DNA from: Clostridiales bacterium 1_7_47FAA
Lineage (GTDB): Bacteria; Bacillota; Clostridia; Lachnospirales; Lachnospiraceae
Direction of reading: 5' to 3'
Assembly: GCA_000155435.1 (NCBI GenBank)
Contig: DS990264.1
Location: 68,615-132,614 of the forward strand
Length of the DNA stretch: 64,000 bases
The notes below the pieces were generated by a model, which saw only the letters and a list, made by a program, of their open reading frames with translations, did not search any database and was not told the DNA's origin. A program made the translations under genes and the position numbers. Positions 52,470 through 60,754 of the stretch are shown here, in pieces; position 1 is the stretch's first letter, and each line of letters begins with the position of its first letter.

Positions 52470-53279
52470 ATGGACATTGCAACTAATAGTTATGATTCAG
52501 CCAGGCTTCCTGATTATACCAGGGAACTGATTGAATTGCTCAGACTGCGTACTACTCCGACGGCTCTTAAGTTTTTTAAGAAAAAGGAGGATATGGAGGC
52601 AGTACCTAAAATCCGGATTCCTGCACCGGGAGCTATGTTTACTGCTTGCCAGATAGTAGCTCAGACAACACGGCTTAATTATACGGTGGGATTTACGAAT
52701 GAACATATGCCTACCCTTCAGTGCTCTGGGATTTTAGGTTTTATAAGCGGGCATCATTTTAAAGATTCATCTCACCTGGCGGGGAAGTGGTTTAAGACAG
52801 AAGCGGATGCATTATGTCATCAACGTTCGGCTTATCTAGCTGAAGAACACTATGAGGCGGTAGCATCGTCCCCCATGGTGTCGGGGCGTTTGACGGACCC
52901 GGATGTATGTCTGGTATATGCTACACCCCAGCAGATTGTATTCATGTGCTGTGGTCTGCAGTATGAGGAATATAGTGGTTTTAATTGTAGTTTTGTCGGA
53001 GAAAGTTCCTGTTCGGATTCCTGGATCAGGGCTCTTGTGACGAAGAAACCCTGTTTTACCATTCCCTGTTACGGAGAAAGGAGGTTTGGGGGTGTATTGG
53101 AAGATGAGATGTTGATGGCTTTTCCGCCGCAGTATATTTGCAGGATGATTGATGGGATTAAGAACCTTAGCAGAAACGGTATGCGTTATCCAGCTTCACC
53201 TTATGGTATCCAGAATGATGTTCAGGCTGGAATGGGGGCATTTTATGATCTTGACGCCCTGCGCAGGGAACTTGGCTGA
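52470..53279 (+). CDS. DUF169 family protein
   Basis: This 269-residue DUF169 protein starts near DYTRELIELLRLRTTPTALK, followed by FFKKKEDMEAVPKIRIPAPG, FTACQIVAQTTRLNYTVGFT and QCSGILGFI. Later blocks are DVCLVYATPQQIVFMCCGLQ, SFVGESSCSDSWIRALVTKK and CFTIPCYGERRFGG. Several conserved Cys (Cys60 region, CSG, CC, CSD, PCYG) suggest a metal or cofactor site. The family has no firm function. As the first gene of the plus arm behind an operator-controlled promoter, it is probably part of the acid pathway. AAAGAGG precedes the ATG. Confidence 0.82.
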   Translation: MDIATNSYDSARLPDYTRELIELLRLRTTPTALKFFKKKEDMEAVPKIRIPAPGAMFTACQIVAQTTRLNYTVGFTNEHMPTLQCSGILGFISGHHFKDSSHLAGKWFKTEADALCHQRSAYLAEEHYEAVASSPMVSGRLTDPDVCLVYATPQQIVFMCCGLQYEEYSGFNCSFVGESSCSDSWIRALVTKKPCFTIPCYGERRFGGVLEDEMLMAFPPQYICRMIDGIKNLSRNGMRYPASPYGIQNDVQAGMGAFYDLDALRRELG

Positions 53280-53326
53280 TTTTTGTGGAATATTCCCGAC
53301 CTTCCCTCCACATTTTTCGTGAAACA

Positions 53327-53335
53327 TGATACAAT
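53327..53335 (+). promoter_or_regulatory. Possible own promoter of the LacI-type gene
   Basis: TGATACAAT is an extended -10 (TG-n-TACAAT) 49 nt before the ATG at 53384; the -35 is weak. It would allow low constitutive expression of the regulator. Confidence 0.4.
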
Positions 53336-53383
53336 ACGGTTTGAAAACACAAAAACCTTTTTTTATGAATCATGGAGGGCAGC

Positions 53384-54424
53384 ATGGAAAAAACAATTAC
53401 AGATATAGCAAATGAATTAGGTGTTTCTGTTTCTACGGTTTCAAAAGTCATTAACAACCGAACTGGAGTAGGACCTGAGTTAAGAAAACGTATTTGTGAT
53501 TATATTGAAGAGGTCAATTACAGGCCGAATGCTATCGCACAAAGTATGATTAAAGGGCGTACCAATATAGTTGGGCTGGTGTTTGGTGATGTGCGCAATC
53601 CATTTTATGCTGATTTGCTGTATTATATCCAGTATGAGTTAAGGCAGCATGGTTATATGGTTATGGCTTTTAACAGTGACTATGAAGCTGAAAAGGAAGT
53701 GGAGTTCATCAACCAGGCTATTCAATCCAGGTATGCAGGTTTAATGTTGATTACTGCAAAAGGCGATTCGATGCTCCGTGCAATCAGTGACATACGTGCG
53801 GCTAAAATCCCGCTTGTATTGGTTAACAGGACCTTAAAGGATTTTAACGGAAGCTTTGTGTCTGTCGATAACTTTCAGGCTGGGTATATGGCTGCGAAAC
53901 ATTTAATAGAATTGGGGCACAGAAGGCTGGCTTTTATAACTGGTAACATGGAGTCTTCAGCTGGTTACCACCGTTTCCTTGGTTACAAGCAGGCATTGGA
54001 AAACTATGATATAGAATTTGAAGAGAGTCAGGTTTACAGTGGTGATTTGAAATTTGATACTGGAATCAGAATCGCTGAACAGTATGTTCAGGCCCTGGAT
54101 TTGAATCCGACCGGCATTGTCATATGTAATGATTTGATGGCTATGGGTTTTATTGATTACTCGAAAAAGCATGGAGTAAAAATACCAGAACAGCTATCTG
54201 TAATCAGTTTTGATAATATTACTTATGCTGACCTGTATGGAATGGAACTGACGACTGTTGACCAGCATCTGCAGAGAATGTGTGAATGCGCGGTAAAAAC
54301 ATTGTTACAACAAATAGAAAATCCTGGTAATACAGAGATTCTGCGGACCATGATAGAACCTACCCTGGTGGTTCGGGGGACGACAGCCCGGCCTACGCGG
54401 GAATCCCCATTACCGGAGGAATGA
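53384..54424 (+). CDS. LacI-family transcriptional regulator
   Basis: This regulator has about 346 residues. The N-terminal helix-turn-helix and hinge read TITDIANELGVSVSTVSKVI and NNRTGVGPELRKRICDYIEE, VNYRPNAIAQSMIKGRT. The periplasmic-binding-protein-like effector domain follows: IVGLVFGDVRNPFYADLLYY, KHLIELGHRRLAFITGNMES, PTGIVICNDLMAMGFIDYSK, LSVISFDNITYADL. The frame opens at 53372, but GGAGGGC is best placed for the ATG at 53384. It probably senses the acid, its CoA ester or a related small molecule and binds the AAACGTTT boxes in both promoters. Its stop overlaps the next start. Confidence 0.93.
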   Translation: MEKTITDIANELGVSVSTVSKVINNRTGVGPELRKRICDYIEEVNYRPNAIAQSMIKGRTNIVGLVFGDVRNPFYADLLYYIQYELRQHGYMVMAFNSDYEAEKEVEFINQAIQSRYAGLMLITAKGDSMLRAISDIRAAKIPLVLVNRTLKDFNGSFVSVDNFQAGYMAAKHLIELGHRRLAFITGNMESSAGYHRFLGYKQALENYDIEFEESQVYSGDLKFDTGIRIAEQYVQALDLNPTGIVICNDLMAMGFIDYSKKHGVKIPEQLSVISFDNITYADLYGMELTTVDQHLQRMCECAVKTLLQQIENPGNTEILRTMIEPTLVVRGTTARPTRESPLPEE

Positions 54425-54858
54425 GGTGGATAATGGTATATACTTATGAAAATCTCCGTGTCGGTGACAGCAATGCATTTGAAAAAACCATTACTGATGC
54501 GGATGTTCTTCTCTTTTCAGCTGTTTCTGGTGACAATAACCCAATGCATACGAATGAAGAATTTGCAAAGAAAAGCAAATTTGGACAGCGTATTGTTCAT
54601 GGCGCACTTACATCTGGTCTGATATCAACTGCGTTAACAAGAACTTTCCCTACGTCTATTTACATTTCCCAATATACTGAGTTCTGTGCACCCGTATATA
54701 TCGGAGATACTATACGCTCTGTAGTGACCTGCCTGGAAAAAATGGAGAAAGGCCGGGTAAGGATGAAAACAGAATGTTTTAACCAGAAAGGGACACTGGT
54801 TCTGACCGGAGAGGCGGTTACCAGGCTGGCCCGTGAGATCCCGCCTGAACTGATGTAA
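54421..54858 (+). CDS. MaoC-like (R)-specific enoyl-CoA hydratase
   Basis: This 145-residue hot-dog-fold hydratase has the motif SAVSGDNNPMHTNEEFAKKS, FGQRIVHGALTSGLI with the catalytic Asp and His of (R)-hydratases. The C-terminal strands include FCAPVYIGDTIRSVVTCLEK. It would hydrate a 2-enoyl-CoA to the (R)-3-hydroxyacyl-CoA, or act in reverse. The start is either the ATG at 54421 (overlapping the LacI stop as ATGA) or the ATG at 54433 (MVYTYENL); both have imperfect spacing to the GGAGGAATGAGGTGG stretch. Confidence 0.9.
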   Translation: MRWIMVYTYENLRVGDSNAFEKTITDADVLLFSAVSGDNNPMHTNEEFAKKSKFGQRIVHGALTSGLISTALTRTFPTSIYISQYTEFCAPVYIGDTIRSVVTCLEKMEKGRVRMKTECFNQKGTLVLTGEAVTRLAREIPPELM

Positions 54859-54906
54859 CTGTGGGGGTGTCTGTACACAGAAAAAGAGAATGAACGGAGG
54901 TAAATT

Positions 54907-56220
54907 ATGAAATCAAAGAAGATGTTAGCGATACTGATGGCGTCAGTCATGGCCTTTATGGGGACAGGCTGCGGAACGCAGTCTGATAATAAGACTGCGG
55001 CGCCGGCTGGTTCAGAGACCGCCTCTGAAAAAACCGATGGTACTGGAAAAACTGATGACTCCAATGTACCTACTATTAAAATTGGTCAGATTACAAACCT
55101 GACCGGATCCGGAGCACAGTCTGGAAACTGGCATAAGGTGGCTGCGCAGTCCTACATTGACTGGATTAATGACAATGGAGGCATTAAATCCATGGGTGGG
55201 GCAAAGATAGAGATTGTTGTGGCGGATGGGCAGAGTGATAATACACAGATTAAAACTGCAACCCAGCGTCTCCTTGAGGATAAAGATGTCTGTGCTGTCA
55301 TGAGCAATGATGGAAGCAACTATACAGTTGCATTATGTCCTCTTTTTGAAAAATACCAGGTTCCCTGTATTACCATGAACTATTCCAATGCCATTACTGA
55401 ATCAGGTTACCAATGGATTTTCTCTCTTGCTGCCAAGTCATCTACCATAGGTCCGCTGCAGATTGATTTTTTGAATTGGCTTAAGGATGAACATGGCTAT
55501 AATACGGATAAGGTTGCCCTTATTTATGCAGATACTGAGTTTGGAACCAATAATGCAAAAGGTGTACGTGCTACAATTGAGGATTCGGGGCTTGAACTGG
55601 TGGTTGATGAAGCATATCCTCCAGACATTACCGATGCCTCCGCTTTGGTTACCAAGATTATCCAAAGCGGTGCGGAAGCAGTGTTTGCAACCAGCCAGTA
55701 CCAGGATGCAAAGCTTATATTCAGTACCATGAAGTCGATGAACTTCCATCCAGTTATTGTTGGAGGTGGACAGGGTATGATTACTTCACAGATGATTGAT
55801 GCGCTGGGTGACTCTGTTATTGGTATGTGTTCCACCGCTGAATTTAATTGGGAACAGAAGCAGAATTATGATAATCCTGAACTGATGGAGCACCTGAAAC
55901 GGTTCTGCGAAGCTTCTGGGGAACCTTGGGCCCCTGAAAACGCATTAGGTGCCATAGACTCCTGTATGGTAATTGTGGATGCTCTTGAACGGTGTGGTTC
56001 CACGGACAGGACCGTTTTGCGCGATGCCATCCGTGAGTGTTCCATTCAGGCATATCCTGTCGGGGGCGATGGACATATCAAATTTGACGAGGATGGATTG
56101 AACACTTCTGCTGTCAATGTTGTTGTGCAGTGGCAGGATATGGATGGAGTCCTCACACCAAGACTGATATATCCTCCTGAGTTTGGTTCAGGTGAATTTG
56201 TTGATTATCGTTCTGAGTAA
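54907..56220 (+). CDS. livJ: Branched-chain-type ABC substrate-binding lipoprotein
   Basis: This 437-residue binding protein carries a lipoprotein signal: KMLAILMASVMAFMGTGCGT, with Cys22 as the likely lipidated residue, then a Ser/Thr/Asp-rich linker to residue 55. The Leu/Ile/Val-BP fold starts at TIKIGQITNLTGSGAQSGNW and contains DWINDNGGI, IVVADGQSDNTQIKTATQRL, VALIYADTEFGTNNAKGVRA and AVFATSQYQDAKLIFSTMKS. Type I binding proteins of this class also bind amides, aromatic or short carboxylic acids. The linked CoA genes make a carboxylate the likely ligand. A stem-loop follows before the permease gene. Confidence 0.92.
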   Translation: MKSKKMLAILMASVMAFMGTGCGTQSDNKTAAPAGSETASEKTDGTGKTDDSNVPTIKIGQITNLTGSGAQSGNWHKVAAQSYIDWINDNGGIKSMGGAKIEIVVADGQSDNTQIKTATQRLLEDKDVCAVMSNDGSNYTVALCPLFEKYQVPCITMNYSNAITESGYQWIFSLAAKSSTIGPLQIDFLNWLKDEHGYNTDKVALIYADTEFGTNNAKGVRATIEDSGLELVVDEAYPPDITDASALVTKIIQSGAEAVFATSQYQDAKLIFSTMKSMNFHPVIVGGGQGMITSQMIDALGDSVIGMCSTAEFNWEQKQNYDNPELMEHLKRFCEASGEPWAPENALGAIDSCMVIVDALERCGSTDRTVLRDAIRECSIQAYPVGGDGHIKFDEDGLNTSAVNVVVQWQDMDGVLTPRLIYPPEFGSGEFVDYRSE

Positions 56221-56233
56221 ATATTGTACTTTT

Positions 56234-56262
56234 CTGCCATGCGGTCATTAGCCGCATGGCAG
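56234..56262 (+). other. Intercistronic stem-loop between binding protein and permease
   Basis: CTGCCATGCGG (56234-56244) and CCGCATGGCAG (56252-56262) form a perfect 11-bp stem with a 7-nt loop, 14 nt after the livJ-like stop. It has no T-run, so it suits 3'-end protection or partial attenuation that keeps binding protein in excess over permease. Confidence 0.7.
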
Positions 56263-56367
56263 GTAATTCTTGGCTTGATGCTGTCTTGCATTACATCACT
56301 TTCCACCCCCCTTTTTTTTCAACACTGTAATATTACAGTTAAGTCAACAGATAGGAGTAATGAATCT

Positions 56368-57240
56368 ATGTGGTATTTCACTCAAAATATATTTAATGGA
56401 ATATTTGCTGGTGGCGTCTATGCCCTTATTGCCGTTGGTATTACTGTAATATACGGCGTTATGCGCATGATTAATTTTGCAAGCGGAGCTTATTTAATGG
56501 TGGGTATGTATATTACTTATTTTGGTTATACCCTTACTGGATGGGATGCATATCTTTTGATTCCATTTACCGTACTTGTTTCTGCTGCCGTTGCATGGGC
56601 GTCATTTAAGCTGACAATCAGTCCAATTCTCAACCGCGATAAAACTACGGCCATTATCGTGACGGTGGGTCTGTCTTTTTTCTTTCAGAACCTTGTAATC
56701 CTGATATTTGGAGCCAATCCCCTGACCATTCCAACGGAAATTCAGTTGAAATCCCTTATGATTGGTCCTTTTATCATAAACCTGCCACGTCTGATTGCTT
56801 TTGCGGCATCTATGGCCCTTGTGCTTATTTTTCATATCCTTCTTAATAAGACCATGTTTGGTCAGGCAATCCGTGCTACTTCGGAAAATGTTGAAGTATC
56901 GGAAATGCTTGGGGTAAACACCCGTAATATGTTTGCTATTGCGTGGGTTTTAGGCATTGTACTGACATCCATTGCAGGCCTTCTTTTGACACCGATTTAT
57001 GCCATCCAGTCAAGTACTGGCGCAACATTCCGCACTACTGGTTTGATGGCAGTAGTTCTGGGCGGTCTGGGTGATATAAGAGGAGCATTCCTGAGCGGCA
57101 TCCTGTTGGGGGTTATTGAGGCTCTTGTGGCCAGCTATATTGATACTAATATGGGTTCATTGGGGATTTTCGTCCTATTGCTTCTGGTACTGTATGCCAG
57201 GCCTGCAGGGCTTTTTGGGAAGGGGGAGCGTGTGGCATGA
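56368..57240 (+). CDS. livH: Branched-chain-type ABC permease (LivH-like)
   Basis: This permease of about 290 residues with eight hydrophobic segments starts at the ATG at 56368, preceded by AGGAG (56353-56357). The open frame runs to 56224, but that part crosses the intercistronic hairpin and is not family-like. LivH features are FNGIFAGGVYALIAVGITVI, YGVMRMINFASGAYLMVGMY, NKTMFGQAIRATSENVEVSE and GLMAVVLGGLGDIRGAF. The coupling helix lies around ATSENVEVSEMLG. Its end overlaps the LivM gene (ATGA). Confidence 0.93.
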   Translation: MWYFTQNIFNGIFAGGVYALIAVGITVIYGVMRMINFASGAYLMVGMYITYFGYTLTGWDAYLLIPFTVLVSAAVAWASFKLTISPILNRDKTTAIIVTVGLSFFFQNLVILIFGANPLTIPTEIQLKSLMIGPFIINLPRLIAFAASMALVLIFHILLNKTMFGQAIRATSENVEVSEMLGVNTRNMFAIAWVLGIVLTSIAGLLLTPIYAIQSSTGATFRTTGLMAVVLGGLGDIRGAFLSGILLGVIEALVASYIDTNMGSLGIFVLLLLVLYARPAGLFGKGERVA

Positions 57241-58265
57241 AGAAAAAGATTGATTTTTCCCGGACAGAGTTACGGATGTCGTTCGTTCTGCTTGCGGTTG
57301 CTTTATTAATTCCTTCTATTATAAAGGATAATTATATTGTTTCCATTATACTTACCTGTTTTCTGTATGGTTCCTTTGGCATGTCGTGGAATGTTTTGGG
57401 CGGGTTTGGAGGACAGATTTCCTGGTGTCATTCTGCATTTGCAGCAATTGGTGCATATACAGCGCTGATTTTTTACAATTTTTTTGGTATTTCCCCATTG
57501 ATATCCATGCCTATTGGCGTGCTTCTGTCCTATGCATTCGCAACATTACTTGGTAAAGTCACCCTGCGGTACAGGGGGCCGTTTTTTGCTATTACTACCA
57601 TCGCTTTTGCAGAAATCCTTCGCGTAATCCTGCTTAATCTTAATTCCATTACCGGGGGCTCCGCGGGTCTGTATGTCCGTTATAACGGAGAACAGCCTTG
57701 GAATCTGGTGTTTAGCACGGACAAACCATTTTACTATATTGCGCTTATACTAATGATAATCGTTCTTCTTGTTACTAAATATGTGGAAAACTCCAAGATG
57801 GGGTATTATCTCCGTGCTATTAAAGGTGATGAAGATGCGGCGCAGTCCCTTGGCATGGATACGCCTGCTGTTAAACTTCATGCTTTCCAGCTGAGTGCGG
57901 CAATTATCTCTGTTGCAGGAATGGTATATGGATGCTATATGGGGTACATTGAACCGCAGACAATGTGTGGCCTGGATCTGTCCATCAAAATCGGCGCAGT
58001 GGTCATAATAGGAGGTGTGGGCAGCGTTTGGGGGCCTATCCTTGGGGCTTTTATCGTTATTCCTGCGATTGAGTTTGCAAGTGCATTTATGGGAAATGTA
58101 GGGGGGGTCGGTGGCACTCAGCTGTTTTATGGGCTTATCCTGATTATTGTGGTAATCCTCAGACCTGAGGGAATGATTTCGCTGTTTGATAAAGAAACCT
58201 GGTCCGGTGCCGCATTGAAACTGCGGGGGAGAAGGGCTTCTCTGGACACGGAAAGGAGAAAATAG
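57237..58265 (+). CDS. livM: Branched-chain-type ABC permease (LivM-like)
   Basis: This 342-residue permease has LivM features: SWNVLGGFGGQISWCHSAFA, GAYTALIFYNFFGISPLISM, LRYRGPFFAITTIAFAEILR, MGYYLRAIKGDEDAAQSLGM and VVIIGGVGSVWGPILGAFIV. A charged C-terminal tail ends in RRASLDTERRK. It forms the membrane channel together with the LivH-like protein. Overlapping starts and 1-4 nt gaps through livH, livM, livG and livF indicate tight translational coupling. Confidence 0.93.
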   Translation: MKKKIDFSRTELRMSFVLLAVALLIPSIIKDNYIVSIILTCFLYGSFGMSWNVLGGFGGQISWCHSAFAAIGAYTALIFYNFFGISPLISMPIGVLLSYAFATLLGKVTLRYRGPFFAITTIAFAEILRVILLNLNSITGGSAGLYVRYNGEQPWNLVFSTDKPFYYIALILMIIVLLVTKYVENSKMGYYLRAIKGDEDAAQSLGMDTPAVKLHAFQLSAAIISVAGMVYGCYMGYIEPQTMCGLDLSIKIGAVVIIGGVGSVWGPILGAFIVIPAIEFASAFMGNVGGVGGTQLFYGLILIIVVILRPEGMISLFDKETWSGAALKLRGRRASLDTERRK

Positions 58266-58266
58266 A

Positions 58267-59001
58267 ATGGATACGATTCTCAGCTTAAAGGATGTCTCCA
58301 TCTCTTTTGGTGGTGTGCATGCCGTGAATCATGTTAGTTTTGATATTGGAAAAGGGGAATTGGTAGGCCTTATCGGTCCGAATGGTTCAGGAAAGTCCAC
58401 AACAGTAAACCTCATTTCCGGTGTATATAAGGTTGATGGCGGGGAGATTTATTTTAAGGGTAAGAAGGTCCCGGCCCATATGGATATTACCCATAGATCT
58501 AGATTGGGGATGGGGCGTACCTTTCAGACCCCTAAACCATTTGGGAACCTTACTGTATTTGACAATGTTATGTCGATTGCCCTTCTTAAAGATGGCTTTC
58601 GTGAGGCGGCGGCCAAAACCAATGCTGTTCTTGAACGTACGCGGCTTGCATCTGTTCAGGATATGCTGAGTTCCAAGCTTCCTATAGAAAGACGTAAATG
58701 GCTTGATCTGGCCCGGATTTTGGTTACTGGTGCGGATTTCATAATGCTTGACGAGGCTTTGGCAGGACTTAATTCTGCGGAAATGGATGAAAGCCTTGAA
58801 CTTGTACGCCAAATAAATGACGATGGGGTTACTATACTGTTTATTGAACACATCATGCGTGCAGTGGTCAAGCTTTGCAACCGTGTGGTGGTGCTGAACG
58901 ATGGATCACTTCTCTGCGAAGGAGAGCCTTCAGAGGTTCTTAAGCGGCCTGAAGTCATCGAAGCCTACATTGGAGGAGGGAAATTCAATGTCGTTACTTG
59001 A
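58267..59001 (+). CDS. livG: Branched-chain-type ABC ATPase (LivG-like)
   Basis: This 244-residue ATPase has Walker A GLIGPNGSGKSTTVNLISGV (near residues 35-54), the LivG-specific LGMGRTFQTPKPFGNLTVFD, a modified signature region LPIERRKWLDLARILVTGA, Walker B FIMLDEALAGL and the switch His in FIEHIMR. The usual LSGG signature is replaced by LPIERR, which is odd because it normally contacts ATP; the partner LivF has a normal LSGG. One of the two sites in the heterodimer may therefore be degenerate. Confidence 0.92.
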   Translation: MDTILSLKDVSISFGGVHAVNHVSFDIGKGELVGLIGPNGSGKSTTVNLISGVYKVDGGEIYFKGKKVPAHMDITHRSRLGMGRTFQTPKPFGNLTVFDNVMSIALLKDGFREAAAKTNAVLERTRLASVQDMLSSKLPIERRKWLDLARILVTGADFIMLDEALAGLNSAEMDESLELVRQINDDGVTILFIEHIMRAVVKLCNRVVVLNDGSLLCEGEPSEVLKRPEVIEAYIGGGKFNVVT

Positions 59002-59698
59002 AATTAAGAATATTTCTGCCGGATATGGGGACCTGAAAGTGCTGTTTGACGTGAGCATGGAGGTTGATAGCGGTGAAGTTGTCTCTCTTGTGGGTTCTAA
59101 TGGAGCAGGGAAAACAACACTTCTGCGGATTATCTGTGGATTATCACCTGTCACTGCTGGTTCAATCACATTTGACGGTATTGACTTGCTTTCGAAAAAG
59201 ACACATAATCTTGCTGATTTGGGAATTGCCCATATACCTCAAGGAAGAGGGACCCTCCGGAGGATGACGGTGAAAGAGAATCTTACCATGGGTGCGTATT
59301 GCCGAAGCAAACGTAAAAATATCCCTAAAAACCTCGAGTATGCTTACCAGCTTATGCCTAAGCTTAAGCAGCGTCAAAATCAGGTTGCAGGCTCTTTAAG
59401 TGGTGGGGAACAACAGATGCTGGCTATTGCCAGAGCCATGATGATGGAACCTAGACTTATTATTATGGATGAGCCTTCTCTTGGACTGGCACCCATTATT
59501 ACGGAGGAGGTGTTTGAGTTGATATCCAGGGTGGCAGAAGAAAAGATAGGCATTCTTCTGGTGGAACAGAACCTGGCCCAGGCACTTTCCATTGCAAGCA
59601 GGGGATATGTTCTTGAGAACGGACATATTGTTCTGGAAGGCGGTGCACAAGAACTTTTTGATAATCCTTCGGTCCGCGAAGCGTACCTGGGTATATGA
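58988..59698 (+). CDS. livF: Branched-chain-type ABC ATPase (LivF-like)
   Basis: This 236-residue ATPase is read from the ATG at 58988 (GGAGGAGGG just upstream; overlaps livG by 14 nt), although the frame is open from 58901. It has Walker A LVGSNGAGKTTLLRIICGL, IAHIPQGRGTLRRMTVKENL typical of LivF, signature SLSGGEQQMLAIARAMMM, Walker B LIIMDEPSLGLAP and switch LLVEQN. It is intact and canonical, in contrast to the LivG partner. Confidence 0.93.
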   Translation: MSLLEIKNISAGYGDLKVLFDVSMEVDSGEVVSLVGSNGAGKTTLLRIICGLSPVTAGSITFDGIDLLSKKTHNLADLGIAHIPQGRGTLRRMTVKENLTMGAYCRSKRKNIPKNLEYAYQLMPKLKQRQNQVAGSLSGGEQQMLAIARAMMMEPRLIIMDEPSLGLAPIITEEVFELISRVAEEKIGILLVEQNLAQALSIASRGYVLENGHIVLEGGAQELFDNPSVREAYLGI

Positions 59699-59749
59699 TG
59701 TGATGGATTGAACTGTTTCTATGGGATGCAATTGGCACAGGAGGGGAAT

Positions 59750-60496
59750 ATGAATATTGAATTTAATCTGGAAGTACAGGAACATGTTGGAATTCTTCAT
59801 TTTCAGAGGGGGAAGGTTAACCCCATGGACCGTGATGCGAAGTTTGCTTTTGGTGAAATGATTGACCAGGTCAATGAGAATCGCGAGATACACGTATTAA
59901 TACTTCATTCTACTGCAAAGGGGTTTACTGCGGGTAGTGACGTAAACGGATTCGGTGATTTCTCTCATGAAAATATGGCCCGTTATCTGGAAGGTGATTG
60001 CCGAATCATGGATTCAGTTAAAAATTGCCGGGTGCCGGTTATTATGGCGCTAAACCGGTTTTCTGTGGGATTGGGTGTGGGGCTGGCCTATGCCTGCGAT
60101 TTGATTATTGCAGAAGAAGGCTCGATACTTAAATTTCCGGAAATCCTTGTGGGCTCCATAGGAGGGGCGGATTTCCTGGATCTGCTGCTGCCTGATAAAA
60201 TGGGACGTTACATGGCCTATACAGGAGCGGCGGTGCCTGTGGAGGATTTGGTTCCTTGTGGGGTAATCCATAAAGTGGTTCCGAAGGAAAGGCTTCTTGA
60301 GGAATGTGTGGCTTTGGGGAAAACCATTGCGGCAAATCATCCCCGAGCCGTTGAATTGATGAAGGAAATACTTAATAAAGTACAGGAGCCGACCATACCA
60401 ATTGGTATACGTCGTAAGCTTGGGATTTTTGCTCAACATGAGATGCTGGACCAGCCTGATAGGTTAGATTTAATAAAAGGTTTTCTGGAAAAATAA
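59750..60496 (+). CDS. Enoyl-CoA hydratase/isomerase (crotonase) family protein
   Basis: This 248-residue crotonase-fold protein is read from the ATG at 59750, preceded by AGGAGGGG; the frame is open from 59708. It has the oxyanion-hole strand STAKGFTAGSDVNGFGDFSH and NRFSVGLGVGLAYACDLIIA followed by LKFPEILVGSIGGADFLDLL. The second catalytic Glu (in PEI) is present. The first Glu of classical hydratases (GGGCELA type) is replaced by Gly in GLGVGLA, so it may be an isomerase, lyase, thioesterase or a hydratase with altered chemistry. It is the last gene of the plus arm and is followed by a strong terminator. Confidence 0.88.
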   Translation: MNIEFNLEVQEHVGILHFQRGKVNPMDRDAKFAFGEMIDQVNENREIHVLILHSTAKGFTAGSDVNGFGDFSHENMARYLEGDCRIMDSVKNCRVPVIMALNRFSVGLGVGLAYACDLIIAEEGSILKFPEILVGSIGGADFLDLLLPDKMGRYMAYTGAAVPVEDLVPCGVIHKVVPKERLLEECVALGKTIAANHPRAVELMKEILNKVQEPTIPIGIRRKLGIFAQHEMLDQPDRLDLIKGFLEK

Positions 60497-60527
60497 TTCA
60501 TAGGGAATGAAAAGATTTTTGGTTAGG

Positions 60528-60566
60528 AAATGTCCGAAGATACATTTTATGTATTCGGACATTTTT
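60528..60566 (+). terminator. Terminator of the plus-arm operon
   Basis: AAATGTCCGA (60528-60537) pairs with TCGGACATTT (60555-60564), with inner ATACA/TGTAT pairing; a T-run ends the structure. Confidence 0.85.
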
Positions 60567-60687
60567 GCGTATCAGGGAGTTGGTCATTGGATTATGATAA
60601 AACATCAGAAGTGGGATTATTGCCTTAACCAGGCAGTCTGGCACTGTTTATCGTAAGAGAAATTTAGTATTATTTTCCCCTGTTTTA

Positions 60688-60696
60688 TGCTATACT
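60688..60696 (+). promoter_or_regulatory. Extended -10 promoter before the ThDP-enzyme gene
   Basis: TGCTATACT is an extended -10, about 58 nt before the ATG at 60755; the -35 (TATTAT) is weak. A separate ATATATGTACAT stretch follows it. Confidence 0.5.
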
Positions 60697-60754
60697 CTCG
60701 ATATATGTACATTTTTGCAGCAACGGAATTAAGAACAGGGAGGGAGACCGCAGG

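Noticed and set aside
56224-56367. N-terminal extension of the LivH-like permease
   Set aside because: The extra 48 codons cross the intercistronic hairpin, lack a ribosome site and are not family-like; the ATG at 56368 has AGGAG.
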